Shown one piece after another: positions 52,965 to 62,485 of a stretch of DNA of 64,000 nucleotides. Both the position numbers and the translations under genes were made by a program. This DNA comes from Tissierella sp. Its GTDB lineage: Bacteria; Bacillota; Clostridia; Tissierellales; Tissierellaceae. The notes beneath the pieces were generated by a model. The model was given only the letters and a program-made list of their open reading frames with translations, had not been told where the DNA came from and did not search any database. Within the stretch, counting starts at the first letter, position 1. Each line of letters opens with the position of its first letter. Location of the stretch: NCBI RefSeq assembly GCF_031460495.1, contig NZ_JAVKTS010000001.1:372001-436000 (forward strand), given 5' to 3'.

Positions 52965-54191
52965 ATGGAATTTTTCAAGGTAGTATCCGTGGACGAAGGA
53001 AAAAGCTTACTTATGGATAACTTCAAAGACTACGAGTTTCAAACTGAAAAAATCAATATATTAGAATCTGTGGGTAGGGTACTAGCAGAGGATATATATT
53101 CAGATATAAATGTACCAGAGTTTAATCGTTCTACTGTAGATGGATATGCTATCAAAGTATCTGATAGTCATGGGGCAACTGATTCCATCCCTAGTATTTT
53201 AACCATAGTAGGAGAAGTATTAATGGGGCAGGAGGCGAAAATATCTATCAAATCTGGGGAAGCAGTTTATGTGCCTACTGGAGGTATGATTCCTCAGGGA
53301 GCAGATGGGGTAATAATGATTGAGAATACAGAAAAGATGGATGATAATACTATATTAATATATAAATCTATATCTCAAGATGAAAACATTATTCATAAAG
53401 GTGAGGATATAGAAAAAAATGCATTAGCTTTGAAAAAAGGAAGAAAGATTACACCAGAAGTTGTAGGAGTTTTAGCAGCTTTGGGTATCTCTAGCTTTAA
53501 TATATATAGAAAGCCTAGGTTTTATAATATATCTACAGGAGATGAAATAATAGGTATAGATGAAGAGCTTACTATGGGTAAAGTAAGGGATATCAATTCA
53601 TATGCCCTATCTGCTTTAATAGAAAAACTTGGGGGAGAAGTTGTAGGCAATACCATAATAAAAGATGATTACCATGTATTAAGAGCAGAAGTAGAAAAGG
53701 CTCTGGAAGTATCTGATATAGTGATGATTTCAGGAGGAAGCTCTGTAGGGACAAGAGATTATACACATCAGGTCATAAATTCATTTAATGGGAAGGGTGT
53801 TTTTGTCCATGGAGTATCTATAAAACCTGGGAAACCTACCATTATGGGAGAAGGAAAAGGAAAGTTAATTTTTGGTTTACCTGGTCACCCGGTATCCTCA
53901 ATAATTGTATTTAAAACATTCTTAGAGTTCTTTATAAATAAGAAATTAGGGATAGATACTATCAGTCCTAGGATAAATGCTATTGTAGATTCAAATTTTC
54001 CTTCATCACCAGGGAGAACAACATATCAAATGGTTAGTCTTGGTGAAAGAGACGGAAGATTTTATGCCACTCCTAGCTTTGGGAAATCTGGAATGATTAG
54101 CTTACTATCAGAATCTCAAGGCTATATAATAATAGAAATCCATGAAGAAGGGGTTTACAAAGGCGAAGAAAGGGAAGTATACCTTTTCTAG
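52965..54191 (+). CDS. moeA: Molybdopterin molybdotransferase MoeA
   Basis: A 408-residue MoeA that inserts molybdate (or tungstate) into adenylated molybdopterin. Motifs: NRSTVDGYAIKVSD, VPTGGMIPQGADGVIMIENTE, ISTGDEI and SGGSSVGTRDYT, KPGKPTIMGEGKGKLIFGLPGHPVS (in parts KPGKPT and FGLPGHPVS). GGAGG at 52955-52959 overlaps the first in-frame ATG (52953), so the start is ATG 52965. It overlaps or abuts the next frame. Confidence 0.93.
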   Translation: MEFFKVVSVDEGKSLLMDNFKDYEFQTEKINILESVGRVLAEDIYSDINVPEFNRSTVDGYAIKVSDSHGATDSIPSILTIVGEVLMGQEAKISIKSGEAVYVPTGGMIPQGADGVIMIENTEKMDDNTILIYKSISQDENIIHKGEDIEKNALALKKGRKITPEVVGVLAALGISSFNIYRKPRFYNISTGDEIIGIDEELTMGKVRDINSYALSALIEKLGGEVVGNTIIKDDYHVLRAEVEKALEVSDIVMISGGSSVGTRDYTHQVINSFNGKGVFVHGVSIKPGKPTIMGEGKGKLIFGLPGHPVSSIIVFKTFLEFFINKKLGIDTISPRINAIVDSNFPSSPGRTTYQMVSLGERDGRFYATPSFGKSGMISLLSESQGYIIIEIHEEGVYKGEEREVYLF

Positions 54192-54223
54192 TGAATACTG
54201 AATATCAAACGGAGGAAAAAGAA

Positions 54224-56107
54224 GTGGAGAGAAATACTTATATTGATAATATAGATGTGGAATTAGCTAAGGAGATGTACTTTGAGAAACTTAATATAAT
54301 CCCTGAATATGAGGAAGTTAAGGTTATAGATTCATTAGATAGGGTGACTATTGAGGCAGTTAGTGCAAAGATTTCATCACCTAATTATAATGCTGCAGCT
54401 ATGGATGGAATCGCAGTGAAGTCATCCAATACATTAGGGGCAACTGAATCCAACCCTTTGACTTTAGAAATAGCTAAGGATTTTATTTATATAAATACGG
54501 GAAATCAAATTAAAGAACCTTTTGATTCTGTCATTATGATAGAGGATGTCATTGACTGTGGTCAAGGGAAAGTTCAAATATTAAAATCAGTCTATCCCTG
54601 GCAGCATGTTAGACAAATTGGTGAAGATGTAGTTGCTACTGAAATGATCATTCCATCAAGACATAGGATTAGACCAATAGACATAGGAGCATTGATTTCC
54701 GGGGGTATTGAAAGTATTAAGGTTTATAAGAAACCAAGAATAGGCATACTTCCCACAGGAAGCGAAATTATTGAAGAAATTAAGAATTTAGAAGATGGGA
54801 AAATAATTGATTCAAATTCTAGGGTTTTTGAAGCTGCCATACTGAAAAATGGAGGCATTTCTCATAGATATTCTCCTCATAAAGATGATTATGATTTATT
54901 GAAGAAAGCCATATTAAAAGGGGTAGAAGAAAACGATATACTATTAATAAATGCAGGTTCATCTGCTGGGACTACAGATTACACAGTTAAGCTTATTAGA
55001 GAACTTGGAGAAGTCCTAGTCCATGGAATAGCTATGAAGCCAGGCAAACCTACTATTTTAGGCATTATCAATGGAAAGCCTGTTATTGGAATACCAGGAT
55101 ATCCTGTATCTGCATATCTAGTATTTGATGCTTTTGTGGTACCTTTAATTAATAAATATAGTGGAATTAAGGATAGAAAAGCAGATTTAGTACAGGCTAC
55201 TGTTTCTAAAAGAATAGTATCATCACTAAAAAACAGAGAACTAGTAAGGGTAAATCTGGGATTTGTAAATGACCAGCTTATAGCTACGCCCTTATCTAGT
55301 GGTGCAGGAGTCACTATGTCTTTAGTGAAGGCAGACGGTATAGGGATTATTCCTCAAAACATTGAAGGAATAGAGGCAGGAGAGAAAATAGATGTGGAAC
55401 TTCTAAAACCTTTATCAGCAATAAAAGGGACTATAGTATCAATTGGGAGCCATGATTTGATTATGGATATATTATCTGATATAATCCCATTAACATCAGG
55501 ACATGTAGGTAGTATGGGTGGAATATTGTCTATGAAAAGGGGAGAGTGTCATATAGCTCCAATACATCTTTTAGATGAAGAGACGGGAGAATATAATATT
55601 TCTTATGTAAAGAAATATTTTGGAAATGAGAAGATGGCAATTATTAAAGGTGTGAAAAGGCAGCAAGGATTTATTGTACAAAAAGGAAATCCAAGGAATA
55701 TTAGAGATTTCAAAGATTTAGTGAGAGATGATATAATATATGTAAATAGACAAAGAGGTGCAGGAACTAGAATATTACTGGATTATCATCTAAAACTTGA
55801 TGGTATAGATATTGAGAAAGTAAAAGGATATAGTAGGGAAATGACTACCCATATGGCAGTTGCAACAGCAGTAAAGACTGGCACAGCTACAACTGGACTA
55901 GGAATATATTCTGCTTCAAAAGCACTTGATTTGGATTTCATTGATATTACTTATGAAGACTATGATTTCTTAGTATATGAAAATATGTTAGAAAATCCAA
56001 TTATTAAAGAATTTATAGAAGTGTTAAAGTCTAAAGAATTTCAAGATAGAGTTAGTTCATTAGGTGGATATGAATTTAAAAATACAGGATATGTAATATT
56101 AATCTAA
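54224..56107 (+). CDS. MoeA fused to a periplasmic-type substrate-binding domain
   Basis: A 627-residue two-part protein. Residues 1-395 are MoeA-like (NYNAAAMDGIAVKSS, LPTGSEI, NAGSSAGTTDYT, GIPGYPVSAY). From about 405 to the end is a PBP-like domain (IVSIGSHDLIMDILSD, HVGSMGGILSMKRGECHIAP, VNRQRGAGTRILLDYHL) of the type found with molybdate and tungstate sensing, without a signal peptide. The frame opens at GTG 54191, but GGAGG at 54212 supports GTG 54224. Fusions of this type are found in archaea and anaerobic bacteria; the binding domain may present the oxyanion to MoeA or sense it. Confidence 0.92.
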   Translation: MERNTYIDNIDVELAKEMYFEKLNIIPEYEEVKVIDSLDRVTIEAVSAKISSPNYNAAAMDGIAVKSSNTLGATESNPLTLEIAKDFIYINTGNQIKEPFDSVIMIEDVIDCGQGKVQILKSVYPWQHVRQIGEDVVATEMIIPSRHRIRPIDIGALISGGIESIKVYKKPRIGILPTGSEIIEEIKNLEDGKIIDSNSRVFEAAILKNGGISHRYSPHKDDYDLLKKAILKGVEENDILLINAGSSAGTTDYTVKLIRELGEVLVHGIAMKPGKPTILGIINGKPVIGIPGYPVSAYLVFDAFVVPLINKYSGIKDRKADLVQATVSKRIVSSLKNRELVRVNLGFVNDQLIATPLSSGAGVTMSLVKADGIGIIPQNIEGIEAGEKIDVELLKPLSAIKGTIVSIGSHDLIMDILSDIIPLTSGHVGSMGGILSMKRGECHIAPIHLLDEETGEYNISYVKKYFGNEKMAIIKGVKRQQGFIVQKGNPRNIRDFKDLVRDDIIYVNRQRGAGTRILLDYHLKLDGIDIEKVKGYSREMTTHMAVATAVKTGTATTGLGIYSASKALDLDFIDITYEDYDFLVYENMLENPIIKEFIEVLKSKEFQDRVSSLGGYEFKNTGYVILI

Positions 56108-56125
56108 AGAAAAAAAGGTGATTAG

Positions 56126-57079
56126 ATGAAAGATTCTTTTGGTAGAGAAATAAGTTATCTTAGAATCTCAGTGACGGATAGATGTAATTTAAGATGCAAG
56201 TATTGTATGCCTGAGAAGGGAGTTTCTAAGTTTTCTCATGATACTATGTTAACATTAGAAGAGATATATGAGATAACAAAAGCCTTTGTAGATTTAGGTA
56301 TAAATAAAGTAAGATTTACTGGAGGGGAACCTCTAGTACGAAAAGGTATAGTTGATTTAATTTCAAGGGTATCTAAATTAGAAGGAATAAAGGACTTGTC
56401 CATGACCACTAATGGCTTGCTCTTGAAGGAATATGCCAATGAATTAAAGGAAGCAGGGTTAAATAGGGTTAATATTAGTTTAGATACTTTAGATAAGGAC
56501 AAGTATTATAAAATTACCAGAGGTGGTAATTTGGATCATGTCCTTGAAGGAATAAAAGAGGCAAGAAAAGTAGGACTATTGCCTATAAAGATAAATACTG
56601 TACTAATAGGTGGATTTAATGATGATGAGATAGAATCCTTAGTCAAATTAACTGAGGAAGATATAGATTTACGATTTATAGAATTAATGCCCATAGGTGA
56701 AGCATCCAGTTGGGCAGAAGAAAATTTTATTTCCAATAACATAATTTTAGATAAAGTTAGGGATTTGATGCCAATTCCAAGGGAAGATATATCTTCACCA
56801 GCAGTATACTATAGATTGCCTAATGGAAAAGGTAAAGTAGGGATAATAAATCCAATATCATGTAAGTTCTGTTCTAACTGCAACAGAGTTAGATTAACAT
56901 CAAGAGGACAATTGAAACTATGTTTACACTCAAATAAGGAAATTGATATAAAAGAAGTACTAAGGAGAGGGAGAGATATAAAAGAAATAATTCTTAATTC
57001 TATTTGTGAAAAAGAAGAATCTCATCATTTAGAAGAAGGAAAATATATTACTAGAAATATGAATCAAATAGGGGGATAA
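56126..57079 (+). CDS. moaA: GTP 3',8-cyclase MoaA
   Basis: A 317-residue radical SAM enzyme for the first step of pterin cofactor synthesis. Radical SAM cluster [11 protein letters not shown] motif TGGEPLVR, and the C-terminal substrate cluster [21 protein letters not shown]. The GG dipeptide typical of the C-terminus is present as the last two residues (NQIGG), which suggests an authentic MoaA. AAAAGGTGATTAG precedes the ATG. Two bases separate it from moaC. Confidence 0.95.
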   Translation: MKDSFGREISYLRISVTDRCNLRCKYCMPEKGVSKFSHDTMLTLEEIYEITKAFVDLGINKVRFTGGEPLVRKGIVDLISRVSKLEGIKDLSMTTNGLLLKEYANELKEAGLNRVNISLDTLDKDKYYKITRGGNLDHVLEGIKEARKVGLLPIKINTVLIGGFNDDEIESLVKLTEEDIDLRFIELMPIGEASSWAEENFISNNIILDKVRDLMPIPREDISSPAVYYRLPNGKGKVGIINPISCKFCSNCNRVRLTSRGQLKLCLHSNKEIDIKEVLRRGRDIKEIILNSICEKEESHHLEEGKYITRNMNQIGG

Positions 57080-57081
57080 AA

Positions 57082-57987
57082 ATGGAATTAACTCATTTCA
57101 ATGAACATGGAAGGGCACATATGGTTGAAATTGGTGAAAAAGAAGATACTAAGCGAATGGCTATTGCAAGAGGAAAAATCAAAATGCAGAGAGAAACTCT
57201 TGATAAGATCAAAGAAGGACTTATAAGCAAAGGTGATGTTCTCTCAGTAGCACAGGTAGCTGGAATAATGGGAGCTAAGAGAACAAGTGAATTGGTTCCC
57301 ATGTGTCACCATTTATTACTTACAGGCTCTGATATTAGATTTGCTTTTTTAGATGATGGAATTGAAATAGAAGCAGAAATAAAAACAATAGGTAGGACAG
57401 GAGTAGAAATGGAGGCTCTAACAGCTGTAACCATAGCAGGTTTGACCATCTATGATATGTGCAAAGCTGTTGACAAGGAAATGGTTATTGAGGATGTTAG
57501 ACTTATAAGAAAAACTGGTGGAAAATCAGGTGAGTATTATTTGTGCAAAGCCGCAAAAGGTAAGGTACTATCCATAAATACTTCTGATAAAAAAGGTGTA
57601 ATTAAAAAACCAATAAAAGAAAGTTTATTTATTGAAAACTATGGTATTGAAAATGATGCCCATTCTGGTAATTGGCATAGGCAGGTAAGTTTATTGGGAA
57701 TAGAGAGTTTTGTTAAGATGGAGAATGAAGGGATAGAGGGTTTAGTTCCTGGAATATTTGCAGAAAATATAACTACTGAAGGAATAATCTTATATGATCT
57801 TCCAATAGGAACAAAACTTGTTATAGGAGAGACAATCCAAGAGGTAACTCAAATAGGTAAGCAATGTCATACAGGATGTGAGATTTCCCAAAAAGTTGGA
57901 AAATGCGTAATGCCTAAAGAAGGAATATTCACCAAAGTCTTAAAGGGTGGAGTTATAAAAGAGGGAGATATCATAGAAGTTATATAA
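57082..57987 (+). CDS. moaC: MoaC-MOSC fusion: cyclic pyranopterin monophosphate synthase with MOSC domain
   Basis: A 301-residue fusion. Residues 1-155 are MoaC ([22 protein letters not shown], in parts [14 protein letters not shown], then [23 protein letters not shown]), which closes the pyranopterin ring. Residues 160-301 are a MOSC domain ([39 protein letters not shown] with a conserved Cys), a sulfur-carrier or pterin-cofactor-binding module. The pairing puts early synthesis and cofactor sulfuration or handling in one polypeptide. Last gene of this moa operon; the 3' palindrome begins at its stop codon. Confidence 0.93.
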   Translation: MELTHFNEHGRAHMVEIGEKEDTKRMAIARGKIKMQRETLDKIKEGLISKGDVLSVAQVAGIMGAKRTSELVPMCHHLLLTGSDIRFAFLDDGIEIEAEIKTIGRTGVEMEALTAVTIAGLTIYDMCKAVDKEMVIEDVRLIRKTGGKSGEYYLCKAAKGKVLSINTSDKKGVIKKPIKESLFIENYGIENDAHSGNWHRQVSLLGIESFVKMENEGIEGLVPGIFAENITTEGIILYDLPIGTKLVIGETIQEVTQIGKQCHTGCEISQKVGKCVMPKEGIFTKVLKGGVIKEGDIIEVI

Positions 57988-58030
57988 TAAGTTTGGATTT
58001 TGGTGCCTGGCACCAAAATCCAAACTTATT
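57986..58030. terminator. Perfect 20-bp palindromic terminator, copy A
   Basis: Arms of 20 bases at 57986-58005 and 58011-58030 are perfectly complementary around the loop CCTGG. The outer part is AATAAGTTTGGA and the inner part GGTG/CACC. It overlaps the moaC stop codon and separates moaC from the convergent murF. Confidence 0.9.
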
Positions 58031-58034
58031 TAAA

Positions 58035-59420
58035 TTAATTTAGTAAAGCTTCTACAACTTCTTCCATAGCCAATGCTCTTGAGGCCTTTGTCAGGATTAA
58101 GGATTTAGGCTTCATGACTTCTTTGATTTTTTTAATCAATTCAGGTTTGTTATCAAAGGATGCTACTCTATCCTTACCTAAGTTTATTATAGCAGTTTCT
58201 CCAATATATTTTGAAAGAGGTCCAAAAGTAAAGACATAGTCTATTTCATTTGGATCAATCTTTAGTCCAATTTCTTTATGCATATTTATTTCTTCTTCTC
58301 CTAATCCCTGCATATCTCCAAGTACAACAATTTTCTGATCGTAATCTGTCATTGTAGACATAGTATTTAAAGCTGCTAATACAGAGGAAGGATTGGATTT
58401 ATAAGAATCATTTAAAATACTGAATCCTTTAGCATGAATTAGTTCATTTCTCATGCCTGTCTTTTCAATGGATAACAATCCCTTTTCTATATTCTCAAGA
58501 CTTATACCAAAACATTGTGCCACTGCTATGGCTGCAGTAGCATTAAGTACTTGATGTTTTCCTAACATGTTTATGAAAAACTCTTTATCTAAAGGTTTCT
58601 TTATATTAAAGGAGTCTCCTTTTTCATTAACAAATATTACTTCTGCTTGATAGTCATTAGAGGCTTCCATTCCATAGGTTTTAACATTGTAATTAATAGA
58701 TGAATTATCTATTGCCTTCTTTAAAATAGTATCATCTCCATAATATAAGAAAAGGTCATTAGGTTTAAGTCCTTTTAAAATTTCCAGCTTTGCCTTGGCG
58801 ATATTTTCCTTAGTCTTTAGGCCTTCTAAGTGAGCCTCACCTATATTAGTGATTATTGCAGCATTTGGACTAGCGATGGAAGTCAATAATTCAATTTGTC
58901 CAAAATTATCCATACCCATCTCTAGTACTGCCATTTCTACATCCTCTTCCATGGATAAAATTGTTAAGGGCAATCCAATAAAATTATTAAAATTACCTAT
59001 GGTTTTATGAGTCTTGTATTGAGTCTTTAAAAGACTTGCCAAGATATCCTTGGTGGAGGTTTTTCCATTACTTCCAGTAATCCCTATAACTTTTGTACTT
59101 AGCTCTTTACGATATGATTTAGCCAATTCTTGTAGGGCGGATGTAGTATCATCAACTAATATAAATGGAAAATCATTATTAGGCCTAGGTTCATTTTTAT
59201 CCCATAATGTGGCAATAGCACCCTTTCCAATAGCCATAGATATAAAATCATGACCATTGAAATTTTCACCTATTAATGGTATGAATAGTTGATTAGGGCC
59301 TATATTTCTAGAATCTGTAGATACACCTTCAATCACAATTTCTTCAAATTTATTTGATAGTCCAGAACCACCACACATCTTTTGAATTTCTTTTAATTTT
59401 CTTCTAATCAAAGATCTCAC
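58035..59420 (-). CDS. murF: UDP-N-acetylmuramoyl-tripeptide-D-alanyl-D-alanine ligase
   Basis: A 461-residue Mur ligase that adds D-Ala-D-Ala to the peptidoglycan precursor. ATP-binding GITGSNGKTSTKD near residue 111, EMGMDNFGQI, ITNIGEAHLEGL and NDSYKSNPSSVLAAL are all typical of MurF. It overlaps ddl by four bases, so the maker and user of D-Ala-D-Ala are translationally coupled. AGGTGAGATC precedes the ATG. Confidence 0.95.
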   Translation of the reverse strand: MRSLIRRKLKEIQKMCGGSGLSNKFEEIVIEGVSTDSRNIGPNQLFIPLIGENFNGHDFISMAIGKGAIATLWDKNEPRPNNDFPFILVDDTTSALQELAKSYRKELSTKVIGITGSNGKTSTKDILASLLKTQYKTHKTIGNFNNFIGLPLTILSMEEDVEMAVLEMGMDNFGQIELLTSIASPNAAIITNIGEAHLEGLKTKENIAKAKLEILKGLKPNDLFLYYGDDTILKKAIDNSSINYNVKTYGMEASNDYQAEVIFVNEKGDSFNIKKPLDKEFFINMLGKHQVLNATAAIAVAQCFGISLENIEKGLLSIEKTGMRNELIHAKGFSILNDSYKSNPSSVLAALNTMSTMTDYDQKIVVLGDMQGLGEEEINMHKEIGLKIDPNEIDYVFTFGPLSKYIGETAIINLGKDRVASFDNKPELIKKIKEVMKPKSLILTKASRALAMEEVVEALLN

Positions 59421-60490
59421 CTCTTATTTATAATGGCTTTTTTTTCATCATACCTTTCTAAAGCTAAAGATATTAATCTTTCAATTAATTCTGCATAGCT
59501 AGTGCCGTCAGTGGCACCCCATAAAACTGGTGTCATACTTACAGCTGTAAAACCAGGCATAGTATTTACTTCGTTAACAAATATTTCATTATCATCTGTA
59601 ACGAATATGTCCACCCTAGCAAGGCCATGGCAATTTAGTATTCTAAAGGCTCTTTCTGCAGTTTCCCGAACCTTGCTGGTAACTTCTGCTGTCAATCTTG
59701 CAGGTATTACAGGTATTAACTTCCCATCTATATATTTGGCATTATAGTCAAAAAATGATCTTTCCATAATGAATTCTCCTGGAACAGAAGCCTTTGGATG
59801 ATTGTTACCCACTACTGATATTTGCATTTCACGAGCTACCGCTTCCTCTTCAACGATTATTTTACGGTCATAAAGGAATGCTTCCTTGAAAGATGCTTTA
59901 AGTTCTTCTCTGTTTTCAGCCCTTGTAATACCGACGCTTGAACCACCATTGGAAGGCTTCACATAGCAAGGATAACCAACTTCGTCTTCAACTAAGCTAT
60001 AGCAATCTTCCTCATTGTTCTTCCAATTATGTAGCCTAAAGGAGGAATATTTGACCTGAGGGATATTATACTTTGCAAATAAATCTTTAGTTATTGATTT
60101 ATCCATGGCTACAGCAGAGGATAGAACTTCATTTCCTACATAGGGAATATCTAATAATTCTAAAAGTCCTTGAATAGTACCATCTTCTCCATTAGGACCA
60201 TGAAGGGCTGGAATAACCAAATTCTTTTCATGATCTTTAAGAGCATTAGTTAGAAAACTCCCTATTGAAGTAGCCACTGTAGAAGAACTTGTGCGTCTCA
60301 ATTCATCAGGGCTATTGATTTTTTCCTCCAACAGACCTAAACTGCACCATATACCTTCGTTAGTAATATAAATTGGATAAACATTATATTTTTCTTTATC
60401 TATTGCATTAATTATAGCTGAAGCAGATTTCAATGATACATCATGTTCAACTGATTTTCCACCACATAAAACATATATATTTATTTTCAT
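59417..60490 (-). CDS. ddl: D-alanine-D-alanine ligase
   Basis: A 357-residue ATP-grasp ligase. Motifs: YVLCGGKSVEHDVSLKSA, PALHGPNGEDGTIQGLLELL, YVKPSNGGSSVGITRA, GLARVDIFVTDDNEIFVNEVNTMPGFT (in parts LARVDIF and NEVNTMPGFT). The frame opens at TTG 60496; GGGAGG six bases before ATG 60490 favours the latter. Operon with murF, starting from the AT-rich divergent region at 60491-60710. Confidence 0.95.
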   Translation of the reverse strand: MKINIYVLCGGKSVEHDVSLKSASAIINAIDKEKYNVYPIYITNEGIWCSLGLLEEKINSPDELRRTSSSTVATSIGSFLTNALKDHEKNLVIPALHGPNGEDGTIQGLLELLDIPYVGNEVLSSAVAMDKSITKDLFAKYNIPQVKYSSFRLHNWKNNEEDCYSLVEDEVGYPCYVKPSNGGSSVGITRAENREELKASFKEAFLYDRKIIVEEEAVAREMQISVVGNNHPKASVPGEFIMERSFFDYNAKYIDGKLIPVIPARLTAEVTSKVRETAERAFRILNCHGLARVDIFVTDDNEIFVNEVNTMPGFTAVSMTPVLWGATDGTSYAELIERLISLALERYDEKKAIINKR

Positions 60491-60724
60491 ATTCAACCTC
60501 CCAATTGAGTCTTTAGTTTAATAAATAGATTATATCATAATGATTACCTAAAGAAATGAAATTTATATTACAATTTACTAACAAAATAACATTTCGTAAA
60601 TATTTAGAATATTTAGACTTGATATAATATTGTTGTATTTATCCATAGTATTGTTATATTTAATATAATATAATTAAGTTATTGACATTATGGAAATAGA
60701 AGCAGAACATTGAGGGGTGATGTA

Positions 60725-61522
60725 TTGAACACTATAGTCATAAGAGGCGGTGGAGATTTAGCCACTGGAATAGGACATAGGCTATTTAAAGCAGGGTATA
60801 AAATAATAATTCTAGAGATAGAAAAACCTTTAGCCATTAGAAGAGCTGTGTCCTTTAGCGAGGCAATTTATATAGGAGAGATAACTGTTGAAGGGGTTAA
60901 GGCTGTTTTTGCCAAGAATTTACAAGAAATTAAAGAGACAATTAATAACAATACAATTCCTGTATATATAGATGAAACTGGAAGTATAATTAGTGAGATT
61001 AAGCCTTTAGCTGTAATAGATGCAATTATTGCTAAAAGAAACTTAGGAACTAATAGAAATATGTCACCTATAACAATAGGAGTTGGTCCAGGATTCGAAG
61101 CAGGAGTAGATGTGGATTTAGTAGTAGAGAGTAAACGAGGACATTATTTAGGTAAGGTTATATACGAAGGACAAGCTGCTGAAAATACAGGTATACCAGG
61201 GGAAACAATGGGATATGCTGAAGAAAGAATAATTAGGTCTCCTAAGGGAGGAATGGTTAAGCCGTTTTTTAATATAGGTGATAGGGTAGAGGCGGGAGAG
61301 ATAGTATGTAATGTAGGGGATATAGCTGTTGAAGCTAGAATATCGGGCATACTAAGAGGGCTTATTAGGGAAGGCATATATGTGCCTGAGAAAGCAAAGA
61401 TAGGAGATATTGATCCCAGAGGTATAAAAGATTATACTTTTACTATTTCAGATAAGGCAAGGGCAATTGGTGGTGGAGTATTGGAGGCTATACAATATTT
61501 AAGAATTGAAAGGGGGATATAG
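60725..61522 (+). CDS. yqeB: Selenium-dependent molybdenum hydroxylase system protein YqeB
   Basis: A 265-residue protein of the EF2563/YqeB family. An N-terminal Rossmann motif IRGGGDLATGIGHRLFKAGYK, then LAIRRAVSFSEA, PITIGVGPGFEAGVDVDLVVES and a biotinyl/lipoyl-like C-terminal part (GGMVKPFFNIGDRVEAGEIV). The family co-occurs with labile-selenium molybdenum hydroxylases. Start is TTG 60725 after GAGGGGTGA; the TTG at 60710 overlaps that site. The following xdhC gene starts two bases after its stop. Confidence 0.87.
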   Translation: MNTIVIRGGGDLATGIGHRLFKAGYKIIILEIEKPLAIRRAVSFSEAIYIGEITVEGVKAVFAKNLQEIKETINNNTIPVYIDETGSIISEIKPLAVIDAIIAKRNLGTNRNMSPITIGVGPGFEAGVDVDLVVESKRGHYLGKVIYEGQAAENTGIPGETMGYAEERIIRSPKGGMVKPFFNIGDRVEAGEIVCNVGDIAVEARISGILRGLIREGIYVPEKAKIGDIDPRGIKDYTFTISDKARAIGGGVLEAIQYLRIERGI

Positions 61523-61523
61523 G

Positions 61524-62321
61524 ATGCCAGATTTATATGTAATGAAAAAAGCTTTGAAGGATATTGAAGATGGAAGAGAATTAGCTATAGCAACTATTAC
61601 AAGAGCTGAAGGTTCTGCTCCGCGAAGAGAAGGCACTATAATGGCTGTATTGGAAGATGGAACAATTCATGGAACCATAGGTGGAGGAAAGTTAGAGAAG
61701 AGAGTTATAGAACTATGTCTTGAAGCTATAAAGGATGGAAATACCCATAGTATAAATCTTCCTTTAAATACAAATGGAGTAGAAATGATATGTGGGGGAG
61801 AGGTAGATATATTTATAGATGTTTACAAGAAAAGACCCAAACTCCTAATTGCAGGAGGAGGTCATGTAGCCCATGCAATATATCAATTTGCAGCCCTACT
61901 AGGATTTGATATAGTAATCTTTGAAGATAGGGAAGAATTTTTAAATGAGGAAAGGTTTCCATTATCCCATGAGTTAATCCTGGGAGATATGAAGGAGAGG
62001 CTACAGCAATATCCTATAGATGAAAATTCTTATATTGTAATAGCAACTAGAGGACATGCCTATGATCAAGATGCTCTAGAAGTTGTAATAAATAGTGACG
62101 CCAAATATATTGGTGCTATGGGATCTAAGAAAAAGATAATAACTATGATGAAGAACTTGAAGGATAAAGGAATATCTCAAGAAATTCTAAATAAAGTTTA
62201 TGCCCCTATAGGCCTAAAAATATCTGGAGGAAGTCCTGAAGACATTGCCCTAAGCATTCTAGCTGAAATTCAACTAATTAGAAATAAGGGACAGCTTATC
62301 CATATGAAACACAATCAATAA
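61524..62321 (+). CDS. xdhC: XdhC/CoxI family molybdenum hydroxylase maturation protein
   Basis: A 265-residue XdhC-like protein: N-terminal TRAEGSAPRREGTIMAV and GTIGGGKLEKRVIE, then a Rossmann domain (LLIAGGGHVAHAIYQFAALLGFDI) and YIGAMGSKKKIITMMK. XdhC proteins bind the cofactor, help its sulfuration (or selenation) and insert it into hydroxylases. ATG 61524 follows AAGGGGG. With yqeB it implies that a selenium-dependent molybdenum hydroxylase is encoded elsewhere; none is in the window. Confidence 0.9.
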   Translation: MPDLYVMKKALKDIEDGRELAIATITRAEGSAPRREGTIMAVLEDGTIHGTIGGGKLEKRVIELCLEAIKDGNTHSINLPLNTNGVEMICGGEVDIFIDVYKKRPKLLIAGGGHVAHAIYQFAALLGFDIVIFEDREEFLNEERFPLSHELILGDMKERLQQYPIDENSYIVIATRGHAYDQDALEVVINSDAKYIGAMGSKKKIITMMKNLKDKGISQEILNKVYAPIGLKISGGSPEDIALSILAEIQLIRNKGQLIHMKHNQ

Positions 62322-62361
62322 GTTTGGAATTCGGTGCCAGGCACCGAATTCCAAACTTATT
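62317..62361. terminator. Perfect 20-bp palindromic terminator, copy B
   Basis: Arms at 62317-62336 and 62342-62361 are perfectly complementary around CCAGG. The outer twelve bases and inner GGTG/CACC are the same as in the copy at 57986, while four middle bases differ with compensation (ATTC/GAAT instead of TTTT/AAAA). It overlaps the xdhC stop codon. Confidence 0.9.
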
Positions 62362-62485
62362 TGTATTTATTTTAACAATATTATTTTCCTTAATGATAAT
62401 AAATTTACTATAGATAAATCTGATTTGATAAACATATGCCAATTTTTATATAATAGTATGAATGATTGTTAAAGGAGTGAAATAT

